This document shows, piece by piece, positions 9,389-20,800 of a stretch of DNA of 64,000 bases. The notes beneath the pieces were generated by a model that had not been told where the DNA came from, made no database searches, and worked only from the letters and a program-made list of their open reading frames with translations. Origin of the DNA: Halicephalobus mephisto (Eukaryota > Nematoda > Chromadorea > Rhabditida > Panagrolaimidae); assembly GCA_009193035.1 (NCBI GenBank), contig SWDT01000039.1:124001-188000 (forward strand). Direction: 5' to 3'. The stretch's first letter is position 1. The number at the start of each line of letters is the position of its first letter. Both the position numbers and the translations under genes were made by a program.

Positions 9389-12300
9389 TTAAGAAGAAGG
9401 AGATTTTTCGTCCACAGAAACCGAATTCCGATCGGATTTGGAGTCGAATGAAACCATGCTTATGTTTACTGTAGAATTGGTCTTTTTTGATCTGAAGTTT
9501 TCGAATTTAAGTCCCTAAAAAAATAAAATAAATTAATTTAAAAAAATTTTTTTACAAGATGTTGATGAAATTTGAAAACAAGTTCGACGACGAGATACGT
9601 GATGGCCGAAGAAAGTCCGATTAGAAGGATCCAGAAAGCGCCCTGCATCTGGGTCATCGTCAGGAACCCGTGACTCGAGTAGGTGCTCAATGTCGAGTTA
9701 CATCGGTATTTCTTCCGAGAAAGGACATAAGTTTTGTAATCATTGAACCATTTGTTCACTAATCCGAATTCCGTGAATTCTGTAATCCTAAAAATTTTTT
9801 TATTGAAACTACAGAGGAAACATCAAGGACAGTACACCGAGTACAGTAACCAGCACAATAGGCCTAAAATAACAACTCGAAATTGAATGCCTGAGGGGAT
9901 TAAAGATCTAGTAAAAACGAAACTTGTGGATTCTTGTGCGAATGTGAAGATTGTAGGCTCTTACTGTACATGTTGAAATAACAAATTTTTTATCTTAGAA
10001 CGAAAAATTAAAATTTAGATGTCGAACTTTGATGATTATTTCTGAGTTCGAAGTCAACTTTGAATTTTGATAATCAACTTTAAAATTGAATTTTGACTGT
10101 TAACTTTGAATTTAAATTTTGATTATCAAGTTTAAATTTGAACTTTGATAATCATCTTTGAAATCAAACTTTGATAAAATGAAGCATGGGACACAGTAAT
10201 AAGTACTAATTTTGACTACTTTTAATTTAATATTTACTTTGCTGAGAAGTACGGTAGGTAAATCGAGTCTTTCCGCATCGGGATCGAGAGATACACCGGC
10301 AAAAATGTTTTCTGAAGCATTATGACTTCACATTCTACAGTAGCGTAGGTAGACAGTGTTTCGTAAGATCCAAAAAGAATATATCTAGGACTTTTTTTGA
10401 CGTAATCGATTCCGGTTAATAAATCTTCCACGAAAATTAATTTCTTATTTACGGACATTTCGTGCCACAAGGATTTAAAAATAGCCAAATTTGAACTCTG
10501 AAAAATGTTAAAAATTAAAAATAAACAACTGCGAAATTATTTTTAAATGAATTTTTTGAAGTTAAAAAGGCCTAAAATTTAGATTTTAAATGATGATTTC
10601 GTAATAAAATAAATATTATAAAAATAATAAATAAAAATTATTTCAAAAATTTCTGAGATTTTTTAGGAACTACAGTAATCTGCGAAAAATTTCAGTTTTG
10701 TGATTAATTTTTCGAAACAATATCCTTCTTAAAAGGATTCAGAAATCTCCAAATGAGAGTCATAGAAGGTACACAACTCTATATTCAATTTCGGAAGTTA
10801 ACGATTAAATTTTAAAATATTAATAAATTTTGAAAACGTCATAGAACTACAGTATCCCATCGAAAATGAACTTTTTTAGAACTTAGTTAATTATTTTTGT
10901 AAATCTTACAGCTATTACGTCAGCTTGCCATTCTGATTCTTGACTCATTATTACCGTATATTTACTGTATTTGATGGCGTTTAGGACGTCCTGAAGGGTC
11001 TTGAACGGAACCGTCTCTCGTTCCACCGCGAACAAAGCCACCAAACTTCCAGTGAACGAAGCCGACAACGTGATGCTCGCCAGCCAGGACAACGCCACCA
11101 GTATCCTCATCGTCCAGGACCTGGGTTGTCGATGGAGTCCTTGTTGAAGAGAAACAGAAAAAAATAACCAAGAAAAATCAAAATAATTGTAGTTGATGTC
11201 GTTGTAAACTTTCGAAAGTACGGTAGAAGACAATTTGAGACAGAATCCAGAGATGAGTATTGATAGCAAAATTAACATCCAGACTTCCCAGGAAAACGGC
11301 TCAATTACGATAAGCCAAGTACTGTCTTTGTATCGATCCGGAGACCGCACCATCATCCCGGTGAACTGGAACATGAAAGAACTCGTGTAATCTGAATGGA
11401 ATCTTTCAGTCGTCGGGACCACCGCCCCATCGGCAATCAGGTCAACATTCTGAAAGTAATTATTCATCTAATTATTATTTTATTTAACATCACAAAGCTT
11501 TCAATCATGACTAACGCTTCGTTTTATCCAAGTTCAAAGTCAAGGTTTAAGGTCAAAGTTTAAGGTTTAAGTTAATGGTCAAAGTTCGACCTCAAAGATG
11601 ACCATCAGAGTTGATAACTAGACTTCAAAGTCAAAGTTGACCATCAAAATTCAATGTCAAAGTTTGAGGCTGAAGTTGATGGTCAAAGTTCGACCTCAAA
11701 GTTGACCATCAAAGTTCGATTTCAAAGTTTGAGGCTGAAGTTGATGGTCAAAGTTCGATTTCAAAGTTCAAAGTCAAAATTCAAAGTCAAAGTCTGAGGT
11801 TAAAGTTAATGGTCAAAGTTCGACCTCAAAGTTGACCATCAAAGTTCAAACTCAAAAATGACCATCAAAGTTCGACCTCAAAGTTGATTATCAAAATTCA
11901 AACTCAAAGTTCGAATTCAAAGTTGATTATCAAAGTTCGATATCGGGATTTGGATTTCTCGGATCAAAAAATAATCAACAAGTTTTAACACGAAAAGTTC
12001 AAATTTCAAATATTAATTGTAAATTTTAATGAAACAAAATACAACTTTTCGAAAAAGAAAAAATTCATGGATCATGTGTCTTAGTCCGAAAAGTTCGAAT
12101 TTCAAACTTTGATAAAACAAGGCACAGTTTTTTGAAAAATAAAAAAGTTCAAAAATTGTCTAACTTGGAAAATTTCAATTTTATTTTTAATTTTAAAAAA
12201 ATATAATTTTTGGTGTTTAAAATAAAAAATCTTATTTTATTTTTAATTTTAATTTTAATAAAACAGAATTTCTAAAAAGTAATTTGGGAAAAAATTTATT

Positions 12301-13299
12301 TTTATTAATTTGGACAAAAAATCATAAATTTTATTTTGGTTTTGTCACTTTTGCACACAAAAAAGAGTAACTTTTAGTCCAGTAACAGATGGAAATAGTC
12401 ACTATTAAGTTTTAATTTTCGTCACAAATGTCAAATATTTATCAAAAATGTGACGATTGTGTTGTATTTCGTAATTGTTAAAAAACCTAAAGTTAAGTTT
12501 TTTGTAGGAAATTCTAGAAAACTTCAGAAACTTCCTTGATTTTCAGACTTTGGTATTTTCTTCTGAATACCTCCAGAAGTCTCCATAGAATTCTCAAAGC
12601 TTCTAAAAATTTCTAGAAAATTTCAAGAATTTCGGAATCTTCTGTACAAAAAGCGTAACTTTTAGTCCAGTAACAGATGGAAATTGTCACTATTAAGTTT
12701 TAATTTTCGTCACAAATGTCAAATATTTACCAAAAATGTGACGATTATGTTGTATTTCGTAATTGTTAAAAAACCTAAAGTTAAGTTTTTTTGTGTGGAT
12801 GTTCTTCGATATTTAAACGAATAATAAAATATTGAATAAACTTACATTAAATTGGAAAATTTCCTCGATGGAACTATTGAAGTACCTTGACCATTGTGAA
12901 TCCCCCACCACGTACTCGTAGGTCAAGTTCAAAGTCCGTCCGATTTCTTCTAAAATTTCGATAACGATCCCGGGAGTATAGCCGGCTTCGGATCGGCCTT
13001 CTGAAGTCAAGTTTAAATAATTTACCTGAATTAAATTATTTTAAAAATATCCAAAAAATAAAAAATTACAAACGGAGGATTTGCTCCAGGAATCAGAACT
13101 CGCAGATTTCCGTTTTTTAAATTTTCGATTTTTATCGAATTTAATCCAAAAGGCTAAAAATTTAAAATTATTTTAATTTTTGCTTAATATTTACCATTAA
13201 ATTTAAATAAAATATATTTTCTGGATATGACAAAGAAGCTTGAGTAACGACATGGATTAGAATAAAAAAATTGCTCCTGGACACGATATCCGGTTTCAT
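9389..13299 (-). CDS. ionotropic glutamate receptor-like channel lacking the amino-terminal domain
   Basis: Seven exons (13299-13195, 13153-13070, 13025-12846, 11449-10910, 10497-10238, 9787-9556, 9514-9389) join in phase to 508 residues. A hydrophobic N-terminus is followed at once by the first ligand-binding half (NGNLRVLIPGANPPFV, GYTPGIVIEILEEIGRTLNL), the TTER segment around R139, M1 (about 176-196), a pore loop FSWLFFSVSLQQG with the usual QQ at its tip, M3 with SASFTGSLVALF (the SYTANLAAF element), the second ligand-binding half and M4 (about 439-461), then a serine-rich cytosolic tail. Classical glutamate receptors carry about 400 more residues before the binding domain; this gene has none, like nematode ligand-binding-domain-only receptors and insect IRs. 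The ligand cannot be told from sequence. The start (13299) is the ATG before the hydrophobic segment; an in-frame ATG at 13389 comes from a minisatellite. The 1.4-kb fourth-exon intron holds repeats and two MITEs. Confidence 0.88.
10010..10190. repeat. reverse copy of the GTTGACAAAGTTCGAA minisatellite
   Basis: Units such as AACTTTGATAATCAACTTTG are the reverse complement of the 540-1150 array. It lies in an intron of the glutamate-receptor-like gene. Confidence 0.7.
11520..11950. repeat. minisatellite, AAAGTTCGACCTCAAAGTTG type
   Basis: About 430 bases of direct units with phrases such as AAAGTTCGACCTCAAAGTTG and ACCATCAAAGTTC, in the same family as 540-1150 but more homogeneous. It lies in the large intron of the receptor gene. 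Confidence 0.8.
12355..12507 (+). mobile_element. MITE-like inverted-repeat element, copy 3
   Basis: Begins CACAAAAAAGAGTAACTTTT and ends ACCTAAAGTTAAGTTTTTTG with imperfect inverted ends. The inner CGTCACAAATG...TGTGACG inverted repeat is intact. It is nearly identical to the copy 290 bases downstream and sits in the same intron. Confidence 0.8.
12644..12797 (+). mobile_element. MITE-like inverted-repeat element, copy 4
   Basis: Begins TACAAAAAGCGTAACTTTTA and ends CTAAAGTTAAGTTTTTTTGT. It differs from copy 3 at only a few internal positions (for example ACGATTATG for ACGATTGTG), which suggests recent duplication or separate recent insertions. Confidence 0.8.
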
Positions 13300-13369
13300 T
13301 TTTGGCCTGGTTAATATTTTAGGTAAACTAGGATTCAGAGTTCTAGTACACCAAAAAGCGGCTATACGA

Positions 13370-14040
13370 CAATCAGTCCCCTGAGGCATTTTGTCCCTAA
13401 GAAAAAATCATCCCCTGAGGCATTTTATCCCTTAAAAAAAATCAATTTTTTGCAACATTTTGTCCCTTAAAAAAAATTAATTGCTTGCAACATTTATTCT
13501 TTTAAAAAAATTATTACCTGAGGCATTTTGTCCCTAAGAAAAATTTATCCCCTGAGGCACTTCTTCCTCTATGGGAAATTGCTCCTCTGAGGCATTTCGT
13601 TTCTGAAGATAATTGATTTTTTGCGATATTTTTTCCTTTAAAAATAATTAATTTTCTAAATTATTTCCTCGTTGTAGTACTTTTTTTTTGATAATTGTTG
13701 TTTCCCTGCGGCATTTCTTTCTTTAGGTAATAACTGTTGTTCTAAAATATTTCCTTTTCTTCGATACATCTTTCTGAAGATAATCAACCCCTGTGGCATT
13801 TCTTTCTTTAGGTAATAACTGTTGTTCTAAAATATTTCTTTCTGAAGATAATCAACCCCTGCGGTATTTCTTTTTTTAGGTAATAACTGTTTTAAAACTT
13901 TTCCTTTTCTTCGATACATCTTTCTGAAGATAACCAACCCCTGTGGTATTTCTTTCTTTAGGTAATAGTTGTTGTTCTAAACCATTTCTTCTTCTAAAAT
14001 ATTTCTTCCTGAAGATAGTCGACCCCTTGCGACACCATCT
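13370..14040. repeat. composite minisatellite between receptor and myosin genes
   Basis: The left part repeats CCTGAGGCATTTTGTCCC with A-rich spacers; the right part repeats a longer unit with CCCCTGTGGCATTTCTTTCT, TTAGGTAATAACTGTTGTTC and TTTCTGAAGATAATCAAC. The first unit runs into the N-terminal side of the divergent receptor gene. From 14041 to 14835 lies A+T-rich DNA, then a less biased stretch at 14500-14830 just before the myosin ATG, probably its 5' untranslated region and proximal promoter. Confidence 0.8.
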
Positions 14041-14835
14041 AAAATTCAAGGTTTCAAATTTTTTTCATAAAAATAAAAAGTTTAAAATTATTTCATAATT
14101 CTCTCGAAACAAATTTAAAAAATTTTTTAGACACATCTAGGATTCAAATTTCAGATATATCTCAATAAACTAAATTACTGTAATTAAATTCATTTTTTTA
14201 TAATTTTAATTATTTCATTCAATTTTTACTTTTTTTATTAATGTTTTTCAAATTTAATTTTAAAGTTTTTTAGTAATTTAATTTAATTTTTATTTTTTTA
14301 ATATTTTTATTTTTTTAATAATTTAATTTTTTATTTTTTTAATAATTTTTATTTTATTTTTATTTTTTTAGTAATTTAATTTAATTTTTATTTTTTTAAT
14401 AATTTTATTTAATTTTTTATTTTTTTAATAATTTAGATTACTGTAGTTTAGTTTATTTTATTTTTCATAATTTTAATTATTTAAATTTATTTTTATTTTT
14501 TTTGATAACTTTGGCTTGAATGAATCGGAGTTTTTTGTTCACTTTTCTGAGTGCTTTTATCGACGGTACGACGAGAGTCCCCGGATGAATGTAAAGAAAA
14601 AAAATTTGCAGAAGTCCGCCCGCATAAAGCCTCAAGTATCTTGTCTTTGGCGCACATTGCGCATCTTATTCTTGAAACAGTCCACATAGCTATTTTAAAT
14701 CCGAATGTAAAGAAAAGCTCCGTGATCAAGATCCACACAACTGGAAAAAGGGCGTTGGCGAAAAAAATCGGTCCTGTCTTGAGTTTAAAAAAATTTTTGT
14801 TGTCTTGAAATTGTCGATTTTGATCTGAGGCTAAA

Positions 14836-17800
14836 ATGGTCAATATTCCCCTGGAGTTCATCCAGGATCCTGGATGGCCATACCTCAGGCAATCCGATGA
14901 CATCCTTCTTAAGGTATTTTTGATAATTTAAAAATAAAAAATATTTAAAAAATCGAAAAAAAAGTTTTTTTAATAATTTAAAAATAAAAAATATTTAAAA
15001 AATCGAAAAAATTAAAAAAATTAGAGATTTTTTATTTAAAATGTTTAAAAATTAAAGATTTTTTATTTAAATTTTTAAAAATTAGAAATTAGAAATTTTT
15101 TAATTAAAAATTAAAAAAATTAGAGATTATTTTATTTAAAATAAAAAATTTGAAATGTTTAAAATTAGAGATTTTTTATTTAAATTTTTAAAAATTTAAA
15201 ATTTTTAAAATTTTAGATTATTTTTATTAAAAAAGTTAAAAATTTGGAAATTTTTATTTAAATTTTTAAAAATTTGAAATTTTTTATTTAAAATTTAAAA
15301 AAATTTAGGAACAAGCTATGAGGAAATTCGATAATAAGACACATTGCTGGATTCCGGATCCGAAAGAAGGTTTCATCATCACCGAAATCGGAGTTGTCGA
15401 AGGAAATCAGTACACTTTGAAGCTTCCCAATGGAGACACAGTTTGTTTAATAATAAAATTTTGAAGTTTTTTATTGATTAAATTTAGAAAAAATGTAACA
15501 AAGATGAAACTCAGGAAATCAATCCACCAAAATTCGAAAAAACCGAAGACATGGCAAATTTGACTTTTTTGAACGAAGCTTCCGTTTTGCACAATCTTCG
15601 TCAACGGTACTATTCCATGATGATTTATGTAAGCATTATTAAAATTAAAATAATTTCTTAAATTAAATAATTCCTTAAATTAAAATAATTTTTTAAATTA
15701 AAATAATTTCTTAAATTAAATTATTTTTTAAATTAAAGTAATTTTTTAAATTAAAATAATTTTTAGATTTAAGTAATTTTTAAAATTAAATAAAAAAATT
15801 ATTAAATTTAAAATTAAAATAGTTTTTTTAAATTAGATTTTAGAATCTTTCAGAATTCTAAAGAAGGTTTTATAATACTGTAGAAATTACTAGAATCTAA
15901 TAGTATTTTTCACAACTTTTTAGGATTCTCTAGAAAACGTCAGAATTCTTTGAAAATTCATAATTTGGAAATGTTTGAAAATGTTAAAAAGAATTCTGGA
16001 ATTTTCTAGAATTTCAGAAAATTCATAATGCTTTCCAGAATCTTGTGGAAGATTCTAAGTCTCTAAAATTCTGTAGGAATCTCCAGAATCTCACAGAAAC
16101 TTTCAGAATACGGTAGAAGATTCTGAAATTTTTAAAATTTTTCAGAATTTAATAAAAATTTTGGATTTTTAAAATTCTGTAAGAATCTCCAGAATCTTAC
16201 AGAAACTTTCAGAATACAGTAATAGTTCCTAAAGTTTTTAGTTTTGATTAGACTTTCGGAATTTTTAATTAACATCTAAAAATTCAATTTCTGAAAATTC
16301 TCGAAAATAAAAAACAATTTCATAAATTATTTTTAATTTTTACATTATTGCAGACTTACTCTGGTCTGTTCTTAGTCTTCATCAACCCCTACAAAATGCT
16401 GCCGATCTACACCGATACTGTAGCTAGCATGTACGTCAACCGTCGTAGAAACGAAATGCCTCCTCATTTGTTCGCCGTCTCCGATCTGGCCTACCGTAAC
16501 ATGATGGCAGGTCAGTTATACTGTATTTTCATTGAAATTTAAATATTATTTTAGAGAAAGAAAACCAATCAATGTTGATTACTGGTGAATCCGGGGCCGG
16601 CAAAACAGAAAACACCAAAAAAGTCATTTCGTACTTCGCCAAAATCGGCGGAACTTCGAAAGAACAAAAATCAAAAAAAACCGTACGGTTTAGCGACCAA
16701 ATTGTACACACGTTTGCTGTTTTCCCATATACAAAAAATTATTTTAAAAGTCTTAACAATTTTGTTTTTTAATTAACATTTTTGTCTACTTTAATCCCGA
16801 AGTCTGTAAAAATTTCAAAATCAAAGTCTGAATTTTCACGTAATAACCGAGTTGATCAGTTTCTCAAAATTTTGCAAACTGCAAATTTCAGTTTTATGTA
16901 GATTAATTTGGATTTTCATCTTGATATCTACTGATCTGCGTAAATACTGCAAGCAAAGTGCAGGTTTAACTTTGATTTCGATGTTGATCAATCTGCTTAA
17001 ACGTTGCAAGCAAACTGCAAATATCGATGTCGACTTATCTGATTTAATGTTGCACGCAAAGTGCAGATTTGACTTTGATGTCGACTTATCTGACTTAATG
17101 TTGCGCGCAAAGTGCAGATTTTAGTGTAATTTTGACGTCGACTTATCTGTCCGAATGTTGCACGCAAAGTGCAGATTTTAGTGTAATTTTGATATATCTG
17201 TCCCGAATGTTGCACGCAAAGTGCAGATTTTAGTATAATTTGACGTCGACTTATCTGATTTAATGCTGCGCGCAAAGTGCAAATTTGACTTTGATGTTGA
17301 TTTATCTGCCACGAATGCTGCGCGCAAACTGCAAATTTGACTTTAATTTTGATGTTGACTTTTTTACAGACCTCAAGACAGATGTTCTTTCTAACTGTGC
17401 TCAATCCCACAAAGTTTTATTTCAAAAAGTTTAACAATTTTATTTTTTAAATTAACATTATTGTCTACATCGAGATGCTTATTCTAACAGTTCTAAGTTT
17501 TATTGACGCACATTTTTGCGGCCACCCGATCCACAAAAGCCCCATTATCTTTGTTGATTCGATTCCAGGAAAAACAAGGAATCGCACCTTTTTACTTTTC
17601 GTCTCGGGCTTTGACAAAGCTCCTGTGGATTTTCTGAGTTCTGGTGCTTCGTCGTAAATTGTTTGTTTACATAAGGACGCATTTTTTTCGCTCATTTTTC
17701 GGCTGTAAAACAACCGTCCCCAGCGGCATTTGTTCCCCGTTTTTTCTTTTCGATTTTTGCTGATTTCGAAATTTTTTAAAAATTAATATTTCTTACTTAA

Positions 17801-20800
17801 CTAAGATATTGAGTTAATTTAATCATTAAAAACTGATATAAAATGAAATAAATCTTGCGAAATAAAGAGGGACCAAATGTCGTACAATTAAAAAATCGGT
17901 TATATGACAGTTGATCCCCTATTTCGTAATATACAATTTATTTCATTTCTATATATTTTTAATAATTAAATTAATATCTCATTTAAGTAAGAAAATTAAT
18001 TTAAAAAGAATTTCGAAATCAGTAAAAATTAAAAAGAAAAAAACGGGGATCAAACATCGTACAGTCAGAAAATCAGTTATATAATACTTGATCCCCTATT
18101 TCGTAATTTGTAATTTACTTTATTTTTATATTATTTTTTTAATAGTTAAATTAATTTAAAAATAATTTCGAAATTAGTAAAAATTAAAAAGAAAAAAACA
18201 AAGAGCAAATGTCTTACTGCCAAAAAATCAGTTATATAATACTTGATCCCCTATTTCGTAATTTGTAATTTACTTTATATTATTTTTTAATAATTAAATT
18301 AATATTTCATTTAAGTAAGAAAAATTAATTTAAAAATAATTTCGAAATCAGTAAGAACTAAAAAGAAAAAAAACAAGGAGCAAATGTCTTACTGCCAAAA
18401 AATCAGTTATATAATACTTGATCCCCTATTTCGTAATTTATAATTTACTTTATTTTTATATTATTTTTTTAATAGTTAAATTAATTTAAAAATCAGTAAG
18501 AACTAAAAAGAAAAAAACAAGGAGCAAATGTCTTACAGTCAAAAAATCGGTTATATGATAGTTGATCCCCTATTTCGTAATTTGTAATTTATTTCATTTT
18601 TATATTATTTTTTTAATAGTTAAATTAATTTAAAAAGAATTTCGAAATCAGTAAGAACTAAAAAGAAAAAAACAAGGAGCAAATGTCTTACAGCTCATTT
18701 TCGCCCTTACCTTGATCCACTTAACATTCTGAAATTTTTATAATTTTTGCATTTCAAGTTGCCGACATTTGTTTTTTAAATTAATTCGGAGATCAAAAGC
18801 ACGAGTTAATTTTGTCCTTGAAAATCAAAAATACAAATAAATAAAAAAATTTCAGAAGGGATCATTGGAGGATCAAGTTGTGCAAGCTAATCCTGCAATC
18901 GAAGCCTTCGGCAATGGAGCAACTAACAGAAATTACAACTCATCTCGTTATGGAAAATTCATCAGAATCCATTTTAGTGAAAAAGGAAAACTCATCGGAG
19001 GAGACATCGAACACTGTAAAAAACTTTCAAAATTAAAAAATTTTAAAAATCAAACAAATTTTTAAATTTTAAAAATTAAAAAATCAAAAAAATTTTCGAA
19101 ATTTAAAAATCAAAAATAAGATTAAAACTAATCAAATTAAGAAATTTTAAAAAAAATTAAAGTTAAAATAGTTTTTGAAAATCAAAATACTTTTAAAAAT
19201 TTTAATTTTTGATTTTTTTTAAATTTATTTTTAATAATTTTTAATAATTTTAATAATTTTAATAATTTTTTAAATTTTAGATCTTCTTGAAAAATCTCGT
19301 GTTATCAAACAAGCTCCAGGAGAACGATCTTTCCATATTTTCTACCAAATTATGACTGACAAAAAACTCAAAAGTAAAAAAAATTCGTTATTTTTTTAAA
19401 CATATTTTTCAGAGGATTTTTTGCTTGATGATAATATCCGTAAATATCATTTTGTTTCTCAAGCCGAGATAACCGTTCCTGGGATGGATGATGTCGAAGA
19501 AATGAAAATCACCGATGTAAGTTTTCATTTAAGGTCTACTGTATGTAATTTTGGACTTTTTTGTGAAATTTTGGGACAGAAAATTATGAATATTTTTAGA
19601 TCAGAACAAAAGTACCGAAAATATAATAATTATATACAGTAATAACTAGTAATGAAAATAGTTGAACTTCAGAAGTTATGTTTTAAAAGAAAATTCTGAA
19701 ATTTAAAAGTCTTTATTATCGATTATTACTAAATTTAATTGTTTTATATAATTTACACATAATTTTGGTAAAAAATTATCTCCATCCAAATCAGAACAGA
19801 AAGTATCCAAAATACAGTAATTATATACAGTAATAACTAATGATAAAAATTTTTAAACTTCAGAATCCCCTCTTCAGATATGATTTCTGTAGTATCTGGA
19901 GGAAATTAGAAATTTTATAAAATGTATTATTCAAAAAATAATGAATTTCGTCGAATTGTATCTAGTAGACTTATGAAATCTCAAATTTAGAATATAAGAT
20001 CCAGTAGATTAGTCTCTGATGTTAATCTTGGATTTAAAATTTGGTCTTATTTTAGATAATTTTTTTAAATATGGTTACGATCAAAATTGTTGGTTTTCAA
20101 ATTTAAATATTCTAAATTTCGAATATAATAATTCTATTCGATTTTCGAATATGAACATTCTAAATTTTAAATTTTAAATTTAATAATTCTATTCAAAATT
20201 AGTCTTTTTCGATTTTAAAATTTTAATTTTCTAAATTTCGAATATAATAATTCTATTCGAATTCCGATTTCTTCGATTTTCGAATATGAACATTCTAAAT
20301 TTTAAATTTTAAATTTGATTGGAATTCAGATTCTTTCGACTTTTGAATTTGAATTAGTTAAAAGTAGACGAATTTAATTATGATTTTTGTTGAGGATTAC
20401 ATAATGAAGGTTTTGTTTAATAATCTATGACGTCTTCAGAATGCCTTTGACGTCATGGGTTTCGAGGCGAAAGAGAAAAATGACCTCTACAGAGTCTGTG
20501 CTGCCATCATGCACATGGGAGAGATGAAATTCAAGCAGAAACCGAGAGAAGAACAGGCCGAAATCGATGAAATGGAAGCTGCTACGAATGCTTGCAAACT
20601 TTTTGGAATTGATGTTGAACAATTTATTGGGGCATTGTTAAGGCCTAAAATCAAAGTAGGAACTGAGTGGGTTTCTAAAGGTCAAAACGTTCAACAAGTC
20701 GACTGGGCCGTCGGGGCCCTGGCGAAGGCCGTCTATTCAAGGATGTTTGCATGGTTGATTTCGAGATGTAACAGAACTTTAGCCAGTAATCCGGATGATT

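Noticed and set aside
13300..13389. Upstream ATG of the glutamate-receptor-like gene
   Set aside because: The added residues come from the CCTGAGGCATTTTGTCCC minisatellite; the ATG at 13299 directly precedes the signal-like segment.
14493..14903. Minus-strand ORF of 136 codons with a membrane-helix-like segment
   Set aside because: It overlaps myosin exon 1 (14836-14913) on the opposite strand and has no family match; taken as a chance frame in the myosin 5' region.
16997..17410. Minus-strand ORF with repeated CALRATL-like cysteine peptides
   Set aside because: The periodic peptide is just the translation of the hairpin minisatellite.
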